64,000 bases of DNA from Magnetovibrio sp. PR-2 (lineage in GTDB: Bacteria > Pseudomonadota > Alphaproteobacteria > Rhodospirillales > Magnetovibrionaceae). Under the pieces are notes generated by a model. It saw nothing but the letters and a program-made list of their open reading frames with translations, did no database searches and was not told the DNA's origin. Of the stretch, positions 17,632 through 26,522 are shown in pieces. Location of the stretch: the NCBI RefSeq assembly GCF_036689815.1, contig NZ_JBAHUR010000001.1, positions 124,001 to 188,000 of the forward strand, written 5' to 3'. The translations under genes and the position numbers were made by a program. Position 1 is the stretch's first letter. Each line of letters starts with the position of its first letter.

Positions 17632-18579
17632 ATGGCTTCACCGAAGAAGGCTTCGGGTTTAATCGGCAAGATTACCGGCTCGTTCCGCAAGAAAAAAGCG
17701 GATGACAAGCCGAAAGCCCCTGCTGCGGACCAAGTCGCAGCGGATGCGGCCAAGGCTGCGCCAAAAGCGGAGAAAAAAGCCTGGCCTGCCAATCGCTTAA
17801 ACGTGATTGAACAGCTTTGGGGCGAAGGCTATACCACCCCTGGTGGGGCTGTGCGGGTAAAGCAGTTCGCGCCGTTGTTGGAGCTGGATGAAAAGAAAAG
17901 CCTGTTGTTGTTGGGTGCGGGCCTGGGCGGCATTTCCGAAACCTTGATCGAAGACACAGGCGTGTGGATTACAGGGCTGGAACCTGATCCCGAGCTTGCC
18001 AAAATGGGTCACGAAAGCATGGCGCGCGCGGGCCACAAGCGCAAAGCCCCGATCCGCCACAGCGATCTGGAGGCCTTGCAGCTCAAACCCAAATCTTTCG
18101 ACGCCATGCTGGCGCTGGACGGAATACAGTACGTTCAAGACAAAAAAGCCCTGTTTGAATCCGTCACCGCGTCGTTGCGGCTCAATGCTGAAATGCTGTT
18201 CGTGACATTTGTTTTGCCCGACACCAACCCGCCCAGCAAAAAGGTCGAAATCTGGGCCAAGCACCAAAGCCTGCCCGTACACCTTTGGCCCGCCCAGGCG
18301 ATGATGGGCATGCTGGGCCAGATGGATTTGGAAGTGCGCCCGCCCGACGACGTGACGCGGGATTTTCGCAACTGCGTGTTGAAAGCATGGGTGAATTTCC
18401 TCTCCACCATGGACCGCAAAGAGCTGTTAAGCAAAGCGGCAGACGTGGTCGGCGAATGCGAACGCTGGGCCGATATGATCACGGCCATCGATGCGGGCGA
18501 GCTCAAAATCCTCAAATTCAACTGCATCCGCATCGCCGAACGCCGCAAGTCGGTGGAAGAGCTGATGGCGCAGGCTTAG
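17632..18579 (+). CDS. Class I SAM-dependent methyltransferase-like protein
   Basis: A 315-aa protein with a lysine/alanine-rich, probably unstructured N-terminal 60 residues, then a Rossmann methyltransferase domain. Motif I is LLLLGAGLGGISETLIED near residues 87-104, an acidic residue ending the second strand is in ITGLEPDPEL, and MLALDGIQYVQDKKALFESV near 161-180 is the motif IV region. A C-terminal helical part of about 90 residues follows. The substrate is not recognisable. It is the last ordinary gene before the AT-rich island. Confidence 0.75.
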   Translation: MASPKKASGLIGKITGSFRKKKADDKPKAPAADQVAADAAKAAPKAEKKAWPANRLNVIEQLWGEGYTTPGGAVRVKQFAPLLELDEKKSLLLLGAGLGGISETLIEDTGVWITGLEPDPELAKMGHESMARAGHKRKAPIRHSDLEALQLKPKSFDAMLALDGIQYVQDKKALFESVTASLRLNAEMLFVTFVLPDTNPPSKKVEIWAKHQSLPVHLWPAQAMMGMLGQMDLEVRPPDDVTRDFRNCVLKAWVNFLSTMDRKELLSKAADVVGECERWADMITAIDAGELKILKFNCIRIAERRKSVEELMAQA

Positions 18580-18584
18580 GCCAC

Positions 18585-18602
18585 GCCGCATTAGCTCAGT
18601 TG
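18585..18602 (+). other. tRNA-5'-end-like fragment (possible integration scar)
   Basis: GCCGCATTAGCTCAGTTG looks like the 5' acceptor strand and D-arm start of a tRNA gene (the TAGCTCAGTTG box is typical), but the next bases do not continue a tRNA and no 3' half is present. It sits at the boundary between GC-richer core genes and the AT-rich island. It may be a scar of integration at a tRNA or chance similarity. Confidence 0.3.
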
Positions 18603-19032
18603 AATTTTTCGCACCTTGATTATTAGTGTTTCAAAAGGGGTAGCGTTTGTTCGTTTAATTCCAAAATATCTAAGTCCACTGAAAATAGATCCGGGCATCT
18701 ACAACCCATAGATATTTTATCTCTGATTTACGCTGTAATACGAGAAATCTTTCTACCCGGATCTGCCAGATCACTTTTCTCGATAAATACCTTACGTTCA
18801 CAGCTTTAGTGGTATTAACACTAAATTAACCATATGACCTACTATATATAGTGGTTTTTGTGTATATGTACCTAAAATAAAACGATTAATAACCTTAACG
18901 AATTAAAAAGATTTTGCCAGGTCTTGCCATAATTTTGTTGCAATAGGGCGTCTATAGAGGTTAGTTTGTCGTAGAGTTTGAAAGTTGTGAACATATTCGT
19001 GTGGTGAAAGCTATTTCTATCAAGAGGGGATC
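18603..19032. other. AT-rich intergenic region with nested palindromes
   Basis: No open frame of note lies in these 430 nt, and the base composition is clearly more AT-rich than the core genes around it. Three symmetrical elements stand out. AGATCCGGG (18687-18695) and CCCGGATCT (18756-18764) form a perfect 9-bp repeat around a 60-nt interior with a smaller AGATA/TATCT hairpin. TTTAGTG-gtattaa-CACTAAA lies at 18805-18825. The 12-bp palindrome ACTATATATAGT lies at 18841-18852. The last two lie 180-230 nt ahead of the next gene and could be operators; the first could fold as RNA. Confidence 0.55.
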
Positions 19033-19569
19033 ATGCCCACTTCTGGCCGTCCAACAGGGCACCGTTTCATGCCCGATATGCAACCACGTGGCGCCCAAGC
19101 CACGGAGGTCGTGGATGACCGTGGCCGCTTCCATCTCGCACCACGCAACCTGAATATTGTTATGTGGGACCAGCCTGGTCCTTACGAATGTTTGGCCGTT
19201 TTGCTGGAAGGGCCATCAGTGAGATTGTATGGAGTTCAAACTCCTACAGCTCAGACAGTCTTTGAACGGTATCGAGGTTATTACGCTGAAAACGACATCG
19301 CTTCAGCTCTTGAACTTGAAGAGTTGTTTATTCGGCACAAAATCCCAGCAGATCGTAGACTGACCCTCGCACCAGAGTTATTGGAGCACCTAGGTAAAAT
19401 ACCTGATGCTGAATTGAAGCTACGGGTATATTTCTTGGAAGACTTCGTCGAAATCAAACCGATAATTGCAGCGAAACCGAATTTCGATCTCGCTGAATCG
19501 TTAATTAATGACGTCAATCTTGTAGAGAAGAGAAGGGGTGTAGAGCTAAAAGATGTCAATTCTGAATGA
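19033..19569 (+). CDS. Divergent MraZ-like (double SpoVT/AbrB fold) protein
   Basis: 178 aa, not a recognised named protein. The layout follows MraZ. A first AbrB-like half has VDDRGRFHLAPRNL near residues 27-40, then strands PYECLAVLL and SVRLYG. A helical linker of about 35 residues follows. A second half has IPADRRLTLAPELLEHLGKI near 112-131, then LRVYFLEDFVEIKP. In MraZ the corresponding motifs are D-x-K/R-G-R-x-x-x-P and GRLLIAP...GL with a following VGQFNKFELW strand. A DNA-binding role is therefore inferred. It starts with a good AGAGGGG site. Composition is AT-richer than its neighbours, which suggests transfer. It is not the cell-division mraZ locus, because no rsmH or fts genes adjoin it. 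Confidence 0.5.
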   Translation: MPTSGRPTGHRFMPDMQPRGAQATEVVDDRGRFHLAPRNLNIVMWDQPGPYECLAVLLEGPSVRLYGVQTPTAQTVFERYRGYYAENDIASALELEELFIRHKIPADRRLTLAPELLEHLGKIPDAELKLRVYFLEDFVEIKPIIAAKPNFDLAESLINDVNLVEKRRGVELKDVNSE

Positions 19570-19690
19570 GCAAAAAGAGACAGCGCCCGTTGAGCAGCCT
19601 GGAAGCAAAACTCAACGGACGCCAGACTTTCACCACAAGCGCAAACTCATGTTGAAAGGACCACTATTATGGCCTCAATTACGAGACTAA
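19553..19690 (+). CDS. Possible small protein of 45 aa bridging the two island genes
   Basis: An ATG-to-TAA frame of 45 codons overlaps the end of the MraZ-like gene by 17 nt and the start of the next gene by 22 nt. The product is hydrophilic and basic in its second half (DFHHKRKLMLKG). The overlaps at both ends are those of coupled small genes, but no strong ribosome site stands at the usual distance, only an AGGGGTG about 14 nt away. It may be chance. Confidence 0.3.
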   Translation: MSILNEQKETAPVEQPGSKTQRTPDFHHKRKLMLKGPLLWPQLRD

Positions 19691-20076
19691 ACAATCATAC
19701 CTTATCCACAGCACATAATAGATGGTCAGATGACACCCGTCGGATATGGTCTTTAACAACAGACAGGTATTCATTAAGGGACCGAAAAGGCCTACGAATA
19801 GATCGGTTAGACTGCATTGTAAAAGCTGAAGACTTTAACAAGTCGCAGTTAAGTACAGGTTGGTTCGTATACTTTGTTACAGAATTTGATCCTGAGCCAA
19901 GTACCCAGCCCCAGCTTAGAATGAAATTGCAAGAAGAACTCATGGAGCTAAGGCAAGCTGGTGATCTAGATAATGAACTGCTTGTTTTGTCAAACCGCGC
20001 TGTACGTATGATAGAAAAGAAGCAAAAAAAATTATACTGGCACGGTGCAGTAATTCAAAATGTTATGGTGGTTTAA
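19669..20076 (+). CDS. Orphan protein of unknown function in the AT-rich island
   Basis: 135 aa, not recognised. The N-terminal half is basic and arginine-rich ([20 protein letters not shown]); the middle has a strand-like [14 protein letters not shown]; a helix [23 protein letters not shown] follows, and the end is lysine-rich ([13 protein letters not shown]). No signal peptide or membrane span is present. GAAAGGA stands 8 nt before the ATG. The stop overlaps the stop of convergent hslU by 4 nt. Its AT-rich codon use matches the MraZ-like gene, so the two likely arrived together. Confidence 0.6.
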   Translation: MASITRLNNHTLSTAHNRWSDDTRRIWSLTTDRYSLRDRKGLRIDRLDCIVKAEDFNKSQLSTGWFVYFVTEFDPEPSTQPQLRMKLQEELMELRQAGDLDNELLVLSNRAVRMIEKKQKKLYWHGAVIQNVMVV

Positions 20077-21383
20077 AGAATAAACTTCTTCAAATCCGCG
20101 TCTTGGGCCAAGCTTGAAACCGTCTCACGGACGAAATCGTCGTCGATGACCACCGTTTCGCCGGAGCGCTCAGACGCTTCGAAGCTGATGGTTTCCAACA
20201 GTTTTTCCATCACCGTGTGCAAACGCCGGGCGCCGATGTTTTCCACACTTGAGTTGATGTCGGCGGCCAGGGTCGCCAGCTCTTCGATGGCGTCGTCGGT
20301 GATGTCGAGTGTGACCTCCTCCACCCCCATCAACGCCACGTATTGGCGGATCAGGCTGCTTTCGGGTTCTTTCAAAATGCGCACCAAATCGTCGCGTGTC
20401 AGAGCCGACAGCTCCACACGGATGGGCAGGCGGCCTTGCAGTTCGGGCAAAAGGTCGCTGGGTATCGCCACGTGGAATGCGCCGGAAGCGATGAAGAGGA
20501 TGTGGTCGGTTTTCACCGGACCGCGTTTTGTGGACACGGTGGTGCCTTCGATCAAAGGCAAGAGATCGCGCTGCACCCCTTCGCGGGACACATCACCGCC
20601 GCGGGTTTCTTGGCGCGCGGCGATTTTGTCGATTTCGTCCAAGAACACAATGCCGCCGGTCTCAACCTTTTCGATGGCTTCTTTGGTGAGCGCTTCTTCG
20701 TCCACCAGCTTGTCGGCTTCTTCGGCGACTAAGATGTCGTAGCTGGCCGAAACCGACATCTTTTTCGGCTTGGTGGGTGCGCCAAAGGCACCACCGAACA
20801 TGTCGGTCAAGTTGATCATGGAAATCTGGCCACCGGGCATGCCGGGGATGTCGAACTGCGGTGCACCGCCCTGACCGGCGTCGCGCACATCGATTTCGAT
20901 TTCTTTGTCGTCCAATTCGCCTTCACGCAACATCTTGCGGAATTTTTGGCGGGTGGAGTCCCCGGCACTGTCGCCCACCAACACGTCTAAAACGCGTTCT
21001 TCGGCGGCGAGCTCCGCTTTGGCGTGGACTTGTTTTTTGTGGCGTTCGCGCACCATGTGGCTGGCGGTTTCGACCAGATCGCGCACAATTTGCTCCACAT
21101 CGCGTCCCACATAGCCCACTTCGGTGAATTTGGTGGCTTCGACTTTGATGAAGGGCGCGTCGGCCAGTTTCGCCAAACGCCGTGCAATTTCCGTTTTGCC
21201 CACACCCGTGGGCCCAATCATGAGGATGTTTTTGGGCACGATTTCTTCACGCAGATCGTCATCGATTTGTTGGCGGCGCCAGCGGTTGCGTAGCGCCACA
21301 GCCACGGCACGTTTGGCGTCGTCTTGGCCGACGATGAAGCGGTCCAGTTCGGAAACGATTTCGCGGGGGGTGAAGCTACTCAT
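20073..21383 (-). CDS. hslU: ATP-dependent protease ATPase subunit HslU
   Basis: AAA+ unfoldase of the HslUV (ClpYQ) protease. The N-terminus [26 protein letters not shown] is typical. Walker [18 protein letters not shown] lies near residues 54-70, Walker [13 protein letters not shown] near 245-256, and the I domain lies between. The C-terminus DADLKKFIL inserts into HslV pockets and is intact. The 436 aa are normal. It is downstream of hslV by 2 nt on the minus strand, hence one operon. Confidence 0.98.
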   Translation of the reverse strand: MSSFTPREIVSELDRFIVGQDDAKRAVAVALRNRWRRQQIDDDLREEIVPKNILMIGPTGVGKTEIARRLAKLADAPFIKVEATKFTEVGYVGRDVEQIVRDLVETASHMVRERHKKQVHAKAELAAEERVLDVLVGDSAGDSTRQKFRKMLREGELDDKEIEIDVRDAGQGGAPQFDIPGMPGGQISMINLTDMFGGAFGAPTKPKKMSVSASYDILVAEEADKLVDEEALTKEAIEKVETGGIVFLDEIDKIAARQETRGGDVSREGVQRDLLPLIEGTTVSTKRGPVKTDHILFIASGAFHVAIPSDLLPELQGRLPIRVELSALTRDDLVRILKEPESSLIRQYVALMGVEEVTLDITDDAIEELATLAADINSSVENIGARRLHTVMEKLLETISFEASERSGETVVIDDDFVRETVSSLAQDADLKKFIL

Positions 21384-21385
21384 GC

Positions 21386-21934
21386 TTATAATTTCTCAAT
21401 CGTAAAGTTGGCGTTGGTGTAAACGCAAATATCGGCGGCGATTTCCATGGCGCGGGTGGCGACCTCTTCGGCGCTGACACCGTTTTGGTGTTCCAGTGCC
21501 CGTGCGGCGGACAAGGCGTAGTTTCCGCCCGATCCAATAGCAACCACGCCGTGGTCGGGCTCCAACACATCGCCGGTGCCGGTCAAAACCAGCGAGACGT
21601 CCTTGTCGGACACCAACATCATGGCTTCGAGCTTGCGCAAATAGCGGTCCGTGCGCCAGTCCTTGGCCAGTTCCACACAGGCCCGGGTCAGCTGGTTTGG
21701 GTATTGTTCCAGCTTGGCTTCTAGGCGTTCGAACAGGGTAAACGCGTCCGCTGTTGCGCCTGCAAATCCGGCGATGACCTTGCCGTCGGCCAAGCGGCGG
21801 ACTTTTTTAGCCGAGCCCTTAAGAACCGTGTCACCCAGGCTCACTTGACCGTCACCGATCATCACCACCTCGCCGTCTTTGCGCACGTTTAAGATGGTGG
21901 TGGAATGCCAGCCGGGAAAATCATTGTCAGACAT
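21386..21934 (-). CDS. hslV: ATP-dependent protease peptidase subunit HslV
   Basis: N-terminal-nucleophile threonine peptidase of HslUV. The ATG at 21934 gives 182 aa. The short prosequence ending GWHS is followed by [23 protein letters not shown], in which the first threonine becomes the catalytic residue. Lysine-33-type and [14 protein letters not shown] motifs of the proteasome-like fold are present. The longer frame upstream lacks family similarity. It diverges from hisB across 158 nt, which must hold both promoters; heat-shock control is expected but no clear element was identified. Confidence 0.97.
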   Translation of the reverse strand: MSDNDFPGWHSTTILNVRKDGEVVMIGDGQVSLGDTVLKGSAKKVRRLADGKVIAGFAGATADAFTLFERLEAKLEQYPNQLTRACVELAKDWRTDRYLRKLEAMMLVSDKDVSLVLTGTGDVLEPDHGVVAIGSGGNYALSAARALEHQNGVSAEEVATRAMEIAADICVYTNANFTIEKL

Positions 21935-22092
21935 GAAATATCTTTCGTTTGGACCACAGGATTGCACACGGATGTAAGCCCCAATTTGCGTGCGGTCAAG
22001 CATCGAAATCCCTTTATTCTTGCTGGTGTGCGCCCTTGGGACCTGATAAAAGAAAGCTCATTATTTACATTTACTCAATTGGAGTTCCCCAG

Positions 22093-22692
22093 ATGCGCAC
22101 CGCAAGCGTAGACCGTAACACCCATGAGACCCAAATCTCTGTCGAGCTGAACCTCGACGGCGAGGGCAAGTACGACATTTCCACCGGGATCGGGTTTCTC
22201 GATCACATGCTGGAACAGCTGTCGCGCCACGCGCTCATTGATTTGACGGTCAAAGCGACGGGTGATCTCCACATCGATTTCCACCACACCACCGAAGACG
22301 TGGGCATTGCCATTGGCGAAGCGTTTACGCAGGCCCTTGGCGATCGCAAGGGCATTGGGCGTTATGGCTCGGCCCTGTCGCCCATGGATGAGGCCTTGAG
22401 CCGTATCGTCTTGGACGCATCAAACCGCCCGTTTTTGGTGTGGAAGGTCGAATTTGTGCGCGATAAATTGGGCGATATGGATACTGAGCTGTTTAAGGAA
22501 TGGTTCGCGGGCTTCGGCCAAGCCGCCGGCCTGACGCTGCACGTCGAAACTTTGTATGGTGAAAACAACCACCACATCATTGAAAGCATCTTCAAGGGCA
22601 CGGCCCGCGCGCTGCGCCAAGCGGTCGAAATCGATCCGCGCAAAGCCGATCAAGTGCCGTCCACCAAAGGCGTTTTGGGTGGCTCGCTCTAA
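22093..22692 (+). CDS. hisB: Imidazoleglycerol-phosphate dehydratase
   Basis: Dehydrates imidazole glycerol phosphate in histidine synthesis. Metal-binding histidine motifs [20 protein letters not shown] near residues 34-53 and [18 protein letters not shown] near 60-77 are intact, and [19 protein letters not shown] lies near 157-175. At 199 aa it is the monofunctional form, without the HAD phosphatase domain found in enterobacteria. It is the first gene of a six-gene his block with small gaps. Confidence 0.97.
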   Translation: MRTASVDRNTHETQISVELNLDGEGKYDISTGIGFLDHMLEQLSRHALIDLTVKATGDLHIDFHHTTEDVGIAIGEAFTQALGDRKGIGRYGSALSPMDEALSRIVLDASNRPFLVWKVEFVRDKLGDMDTELFKEWFAGFGQAAGLTLHVETLYGENNHHIIESIFKGTARALRQAVEIDPRKADQVPSTKGVLGGSL

Positions 22693-22707
22693 AAAAGGAA
22701 GCAGCGG

Positions 22708-23103
22708 ATGAGCATCTACACGGTTCACGTTCGCGACACGGGTATTCAGCCTACCTTGGCTGTGGTCAAGGACGGCTTTTCCTGGCCAGCTGCGGTTTTT
22801 GGGTTCATTTGGGCCCTGGTCGTGGGGGCTTGGGAAGTGGCGCTGATGCTGTTCGGCGTGCAGATCGGTGTGGGCTTCGTGTTGGAGCTGCTCATCAGCG
22901 ACCCCAGTGCTCTGGCCGTGGTGCAAATCGGCTTGGCCGTGGTGATCGGCTTGGTTGCCAACGAACTGCGCCGCTGGCACTTGGAAAAGCGCGGGCTTTA
23001 TGAAGACGCGGTGGTGACGGCCAACAATAAAGAAGAAGCGGAACGTCGGTATCTGGATGCCAATCCGTACATGACGGCAAAGTTATTGAGAGACGAATGT
23101 TAA
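22708..23103 (+). CDS. DUF2628 membrane protein in the his operon
   Basis: 131 aa with a short N-terminal strand region (YTVHVRDTG), then two or three hydrophobic segments from FSWPAAVFGFIWALVVGAW to VQIGLAVVIGLVANEL, then a charged C-terminal helix. The pattern matches DUF2628 inner-membrane proteins. It lies between hisB and hisH, overlapping hisH by 7 nt. This placement recurs in alphaproteobacteria. Function unknown. Confidence 0.82.
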   Translation: MSIYTVHVRDTGIQPTLAVVKDGFSWPAAVFGFIWALVVGAWEVALMLFGVQIGVGFVLELLISDPSALAVVQIGLAVVIGLVANELRRWHLEKRGLYEDAVVTANNKEEAERRYLDANPYMTAKLLRDEC

Positions 23104-23738
23104 TTTCCATCATCGATTATGGTTCAGGGAACCTGCGCTCTGTTGCGAAGTCTTTTGAGCGCGCAGCTCACGAACAAGGCCTCAACGCCGAAGTTCTGGT
23201 GACGCCAAACCCCGACGACGTGTTGAAAGCTGACCGGATCGTGCTGCCGGGTGTCGGCGCGTTTGCCGATTGCAAAAATGGTTTGGAAAGTGTGGACGGT
23301 TTGCACGACGCCCTCACCGAAGCCGTTATCCATAAAGCGCGTCCGTTTTTGGGCGTGTGCGTGGGCATGCAGTTGATGAGCGATGTGGGTCACGAGTTCG
23401 GCGACACCCCGGGCTTGGGCTGGATCGCGGGCGACGTTGTGGCGCTGGCCCCCAGTGATGCAAACCTCAAAATCCCGCACATGGGCTGGAACGATCTGCA
23501 CTTGGAAACGGACCACCCGGTGTTTGACGGGGTGAACACGGGTGAGCACGCGTACTTTGTGCACAGCTTTCAGTTCAAAACCATCGATCCCGCGCACGTC
23601 TTGGCGACGGTGGACTACGGTGGGCCCGTGACGGCGGCCATCGGGCGCGACAACTTGGTCGGCACGCAATTCCACCCGGAAAAAAGCCAAAAGCTGGGCC
23701 TGCACATTATTTCGAATTTCTTGAAGTGGAATCCGTAA
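23097..23738 (+). CDS. hisH: Imidazole glycerol phosphate synthase, glutamine amidotransferase subunit
   Basis: Releases ammonia from glutamine for HisF. The class I amidotransferase triad is visible: the cysteine in FLGVCVGMQLM near residue 85, and the histidine and glutamate in GTQFHPEKSQ near 195-204. The N-terminus IIDYGSGNLRSV is typical. The 213 aa are normal. The start lies 7 nt inside the DUF2628 gene. Confidence 0.97.
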   Translation: MLISIIDYGSGNLRSVAKSFERAAHEQGLNAEVLVTPNPDDVLKADRIVLPGVGAFADCKNGLESVDGLHDALTEAVIHKARPFLGVCVGMQLMSDVGHEFGDTPGLGWIAGDVVALAPSDANLKIPHMGWNDLHLETDHPVFDGVNTGEHAYFVHSFQFKTIDPAHVLATVDYGGPVTAAIGRDNLVGTQFHPEKSQKLGLHIISNFLKWNP

Positions 23739-23741
23739 ACG

Positions 23742-24467
23742 ATGATCTTTTACCCTGCCATCGATTTGAAAGACGGCCAGTGCGTGCGTTTGCTGCGCGG
23801 CGAAATGGATCAAGCCACCGTGTTCAACGACGACGCGGGCGCACAGGCGAAAGCCTTTGTGGACCAAGGGTGCGAATGGATTCATGTGGTCGATCTCAAC
23901 GGGGCCTTCGAAGGCAAGCCTGTGAACGCCGACGCGGTGCAAGCGATCTTGGACGCGGTGGACGTGCCCATCGAGCTGGGTGGCGGCATCCGCCATATGG
24001 ACACCATCCGCTTTTGGTTGGACAAGGGCGTCAAACGCGTGATCTTGGGCACCGTTGCCTTGCGCGATCCGGACTTGGTTATCGAAGCCTGCAAAGCATT
24101 TCCCGGTCGCATTGCGGTGGGTGTGGATGCCAAAGACGGCATGGTGGCGGTGGAAGGCTGGGCGGAAGTCTCAGATATTTCAGCCGTTGAGTTGGCCCAA
24201 AAGTTCGAAGATGCCGGCGTGGCCGTGATCATCTTCACCGATATTGGCCGCGACGGTTTGATGCAAGGCCCCAATGTGGCCTCAACCTTGGAATTGGCCA
24301 AAGCCATCTCCACTCCGGTCATCGTGTCGGGCGGTGTGTCGTCTATGGACGATCTCAAAGCCGTGAAAGACGCAGGCGGTGATTTGTTCGACGGCGTGAT
24401 TTCGGGTCGCGCGGTCTATGACGGTAAAATCGGCGTCAAAGAAGCCGTCGAGTTGTTGGGAGCTTAA
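23742..24467 (+). CDS. hisA: Phosphoribosylformimino-5-aminoimidazole carboxamide ribotide isomerase
   Basis: TIM-barrel Amadori isomerase of histidine synthesis. The N-terminal [19 protein letters not shown] with the catalytic aspartate at residue 8, and the C-terminal [15 protein letters not shown] with the second aspartate near 130-170, are intact. The phosphate-binding loops [12 protein letters not shown] and [11 protein letters not shown] reflect the half-barrel duplication. At 241 aa it is normal. It starts 3 nt after hisH. Confidence 0.97.
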   Translation: MIFYPAIDLKDGQCVRLLRGEMDQATVFNDDAGAQAKAFVDQGCEWIHVVDLNGAFEGKPVNADAVQAILDAVDVPIELGGGIRHMDTIRFWLDKGVKRVILGTVALRDPDLVIEACKAFPGRIAVGVDAKDGMVAVEGWAEVSDISAVELAQKFEDAGVAVIIFTDIGRDGLMQGPNVASTLELAKAISTPVIVSGGVSSMDDLKAVKDAGGDLFDGVISGRAVYDGKIGVKEAVELLGA

Positions 24468-24470
24468 GCG

Positions 24471-25250
24471 ATGAGTTTAAAAGCACGCATCATCCCCTGT
24501 CTGGACGTCGAAGGCGGACGTGTTGTCAAAGGTGTCAACTTCGTCGATTTGATCGACGCCGGCGATCCGGTGGAACAAGCGCGGGTTTATGACGCCGCAG
24601 GTGCGGACGAGCTCACGTTCCTGGACATCACGGCAAGCCACGAAAACAGGGACACTATTTTTGATGTGGTGAACCGCACGGCGGAACAGTGCTTTATGCC
24701 CTTAACCGTCGGCGGCGGTGTGCGCACCACGGATGACATTCGCAAATTGTTGTTGGCCGGTGCGGACAAAGCGTCCATCAACACGGCGGCGGTGAAAAAC
24801 CCGGAGTTCGTGAAAGAGGCTGCGGAAAAGTTCGGCAGCCAATGCATTGTCGTGGCGGTGGACGCCAAGACGGTGTCTCCCGGTAAATTTGAAATCTTCA
24901 CCCACGGCGGGCGCGAGCCCACGGGTATTGATGCGGTGGAATGGTCCAAGCGCATGGCCGCATACGGCGCGGGCGAAATTTTGTTGACCTCCATGGATCG
25001 CGACGGCACCAAACAGGGCTTTAACATCGACCTCACCCGTGCCATCGCGGATGCGGTGGACATCCCCGTGATTGCCTCGGGTGGTGTGGGTACGCTGGAC
25101 CATATGGTTGAGGGTGTTTTGGAAGGCCACGCTTCGGCGGTGCTTGCGGCCTCGATTTTTCACTTCGGGACGTATACCATTGGGGAAACCAAACGTTATA
25201 TGCAGGCGCACGGGGTTGATGTGCGCCTCGACAATATTGAAAAAGCTTAA
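24471..25250 (+). CDS. hisF: Imidazole glycerol phosphate synthase, cyclase subunit
   Basis: TIM-barrel cyclase that uses HisH ammonia to form imidazole glycerol phosphate and AICAR. The catalytic aspartates are in [19 protein letters not shown] (residue 11) and [11 protein letters not shown] (near 130). Phosphate loops [12 protein letters not shown] and [12 protein letters not shown] are present. The 259 aa are normal. It starts 3 nt after hisA. Confidence 0.97.
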   Translation: MSLKARIIPCLDVEGGRVVKGVNFVDLIDAGDPVEQARVYDAAGADELTFLDITASHENRDTIFDVVNRTAEQCFMPLTVGGGVRTTDDIRKLLLAGADKASINTAAVKNPEFVKEAAEKFGSQCIVVAVDAKTVSPGKFEIFTHGGREPTGIDAVEWSKRMAAYGAGEILLTSMDRDGTKQGFNIDLTRAIADAVDIPVIASGGVGTLDHMVEGVLEGHASAVLAASIFHFGTYTIGETKRYMQAHGVDVRLDNIEKA

Positions 25251-25270
25251 AACGCAGGGAAGCCAAATTC

Positions 25271-25603
25271 ATGTCTGAGAGTCACATTGGCGTTTTGACA
25301 CGCCTGTTTGAAACCATCGAAAGCCGCCGTGGCGCGGATGCGGAAACATCCTATACCGCCAAACTGTTTTCGCGCGGACGCACCGCCATCGCTCAAAAAG
25401 TCGGCGAAGAAGCCGTCGAAGTGAACATTGCCGCCTTGGCTGAGGGCCCGGACGCTTTGGCTGCGGAAAGTGCGGATTTGATCTATCACCTGATGGTTTT
25501 GTGGGCCGACAGCGGCATCACGCCGGAACACGTTTGGGACGAGTTGCTAAAGCGCGAAGGCCTGTCCGGCATTGAAGAAAAACGTGCGCGCGGCGAACTC
25601 TAA
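25271..25603 (+). CDS. hisE: Phosphoribosyl-ATP pyrophosphatase
   Basis: Hydrolyses phosphoribosyl-ATP to phosphoribosyl-AMP, an early histidine step. The all-alpha MazG-like motif AQKVGEEAVEVNIAAL near residues 40-55 and ESADLIYHLMVLWAD near 65-79 are present. At 110 aa it is the stand-alone form, not fused to HisI. It is the fifth his enzyme in the block; hisG, hisD, hisC and hisI are not in this window. Confidence 0.95.
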   Translation: MSESHIGVLTRLFETIESRRGADAETSYTAKLFSRGRTAIAQKVGEEAVEVNIAALAEGPDALAAESADLIYHLMVLWADSGITPEHVWDELLKREGLSGIEEKRARGEL

Positions 25604-25617
25604 AAAGGTCGTTTGGG

Positions 25618-25980
25618 ATGAGTTACGATAAAGAAAACATTTTCGCCAAAATCCTGCGTGGAGAAATCCCGTGCGACAAAGTCTATGAAAACGAATACGT
25701 TTTGGCGTTCAACGACATTGGCCCCCAGGCACCAACGCACGTCTTGGTGATTCCTAAGGGCGCATACGTTTCCCAAGACGATTTTACGAATAACGCAAGT
25801 GATGAAGAGATCACGGGCCTGTGGCGCGCGGTGGGCTACATCGCCCGCGACGTGCTGGACTTGGCAGACGGCGGCTATCGCACCATCCAAAACACCGGAT
25901 CCGACGGTGGCCAAGAGGTCCCGCACTATCACGTGCATATCTTGGGTGGAAAACCCATAGGCCGCATGGTGCCCGGCTGA
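25618..25980 (+). CDS. hinT: HIT-family purine nucleoside phosphoramidase
   Basis: 120-aa HIT-fold hydrolase of the HinT type. The C-terminal catalytic triad motif H-x-H-x-H is in EVPHYHVHILGGKPIG near residues 103-118, and the N-terminal NIFAKILRGEIPCDKVYENEYVLAF is the family signature. It follows hisE by 14 nt, a link common in alphaproteobacteria. The natural substrate is uncertain. Confidence 0.93.
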   Translation: MSYDKENIFAKILRGEIPCDKVYENEYVLAFNDIGPQAPTHVLVIPKGAYVSQDDFTNNASDEEITGLWRAVGYIARDVLDLADGGYRTIQNTGSDGGQEVPHYHVHILGGKPIGRMVPG

Positions 25981-25982
25981 TC

Positions 25983-26501
25983 GTGGTGCATATCCGCACC
26001 AGTCATTCCAAAGACTTAGCTGGGATTGAGCGCGTATATGCAGACGCCTTTCCCGACGAAGACCTCCTCCCTGTCGTGCGCGAATTGCTGGATTTTGGCC
26101 CAGGGGTCTTGTCGTTGGTGGCTGTGAAAGAAAACATCATTGTCGGCCATGTGATTTTTTGCGATTGCCGGGTTGGCGAACAGAAGGTCTCCATGCTGGC
26201 GCCGCTGTGTGCCGCACCGGCTTTGCACAAACAGGGCATCGGCACGGCTTTGGTTCAGGGCGGGTTTGATCGTCTGAAAAGTGCCGGTGTCGCCTGGGTC
26301 TATGTGTTGGGCTCCCCCAACTATTATGGCCGCTTTGGCTTTGAAGCCGACGGTGATGTAGCCCCACCGTACCCTTTGCCGAAAGCGTATCAAGAGCTGG
26401 GCGCGTGGCAGTCGGTTGTGCTGAGCGATGCACCGAAGCCAAAAGGCAAGCTCGATGTGCCCGCCCCGTGGCAACAGGCAAAATATTGGTCCGAAGGTTA
26501 A
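25983..26501 (+). CDS. GNAT-family N-acetyltransferase (YhbS-like)
   Basis: 172-aa acetyltransferase. The acetyl-CoA loop is in APLCAAPALHKQGIGTALVQGGF near residues 74-96. The segment YVLGSPNYYGRFGFEADG near 110-127 is typical of the YhbS branch. The start is one of two adjacent GTG codons immediately after the hinT stop, so translation is likely coupled to hinT. Substrate unknown. Confidence 0.88.
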   Translation: MVHIRTSHSKDLAGIERVYADAFPDEDLLPVVRELLDFGPGVLSLVAVKENIIVGHVIFCDCRVGEQKVSMLAPLCAAPALHKQGIGTALVQGGFDRLKSAGVAWVYVLGSPNYYGRFGFEADGDVAPPYPLPKAYQELGAWQSVVLSDAPKPKGKLDVPAPWQQAKYWSEG

Positions 26502-26522
26502 GGCCCAGGGGTTTTTCCGGCG

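Noticed and set aside
19033-19569. Cell-division mraZ
   Set aside because: No rsmH, ftsL or other dcw genes follow, the motifs are divergent, and the gene lies in an AT-rich island, so the symbol mraZ was not used.
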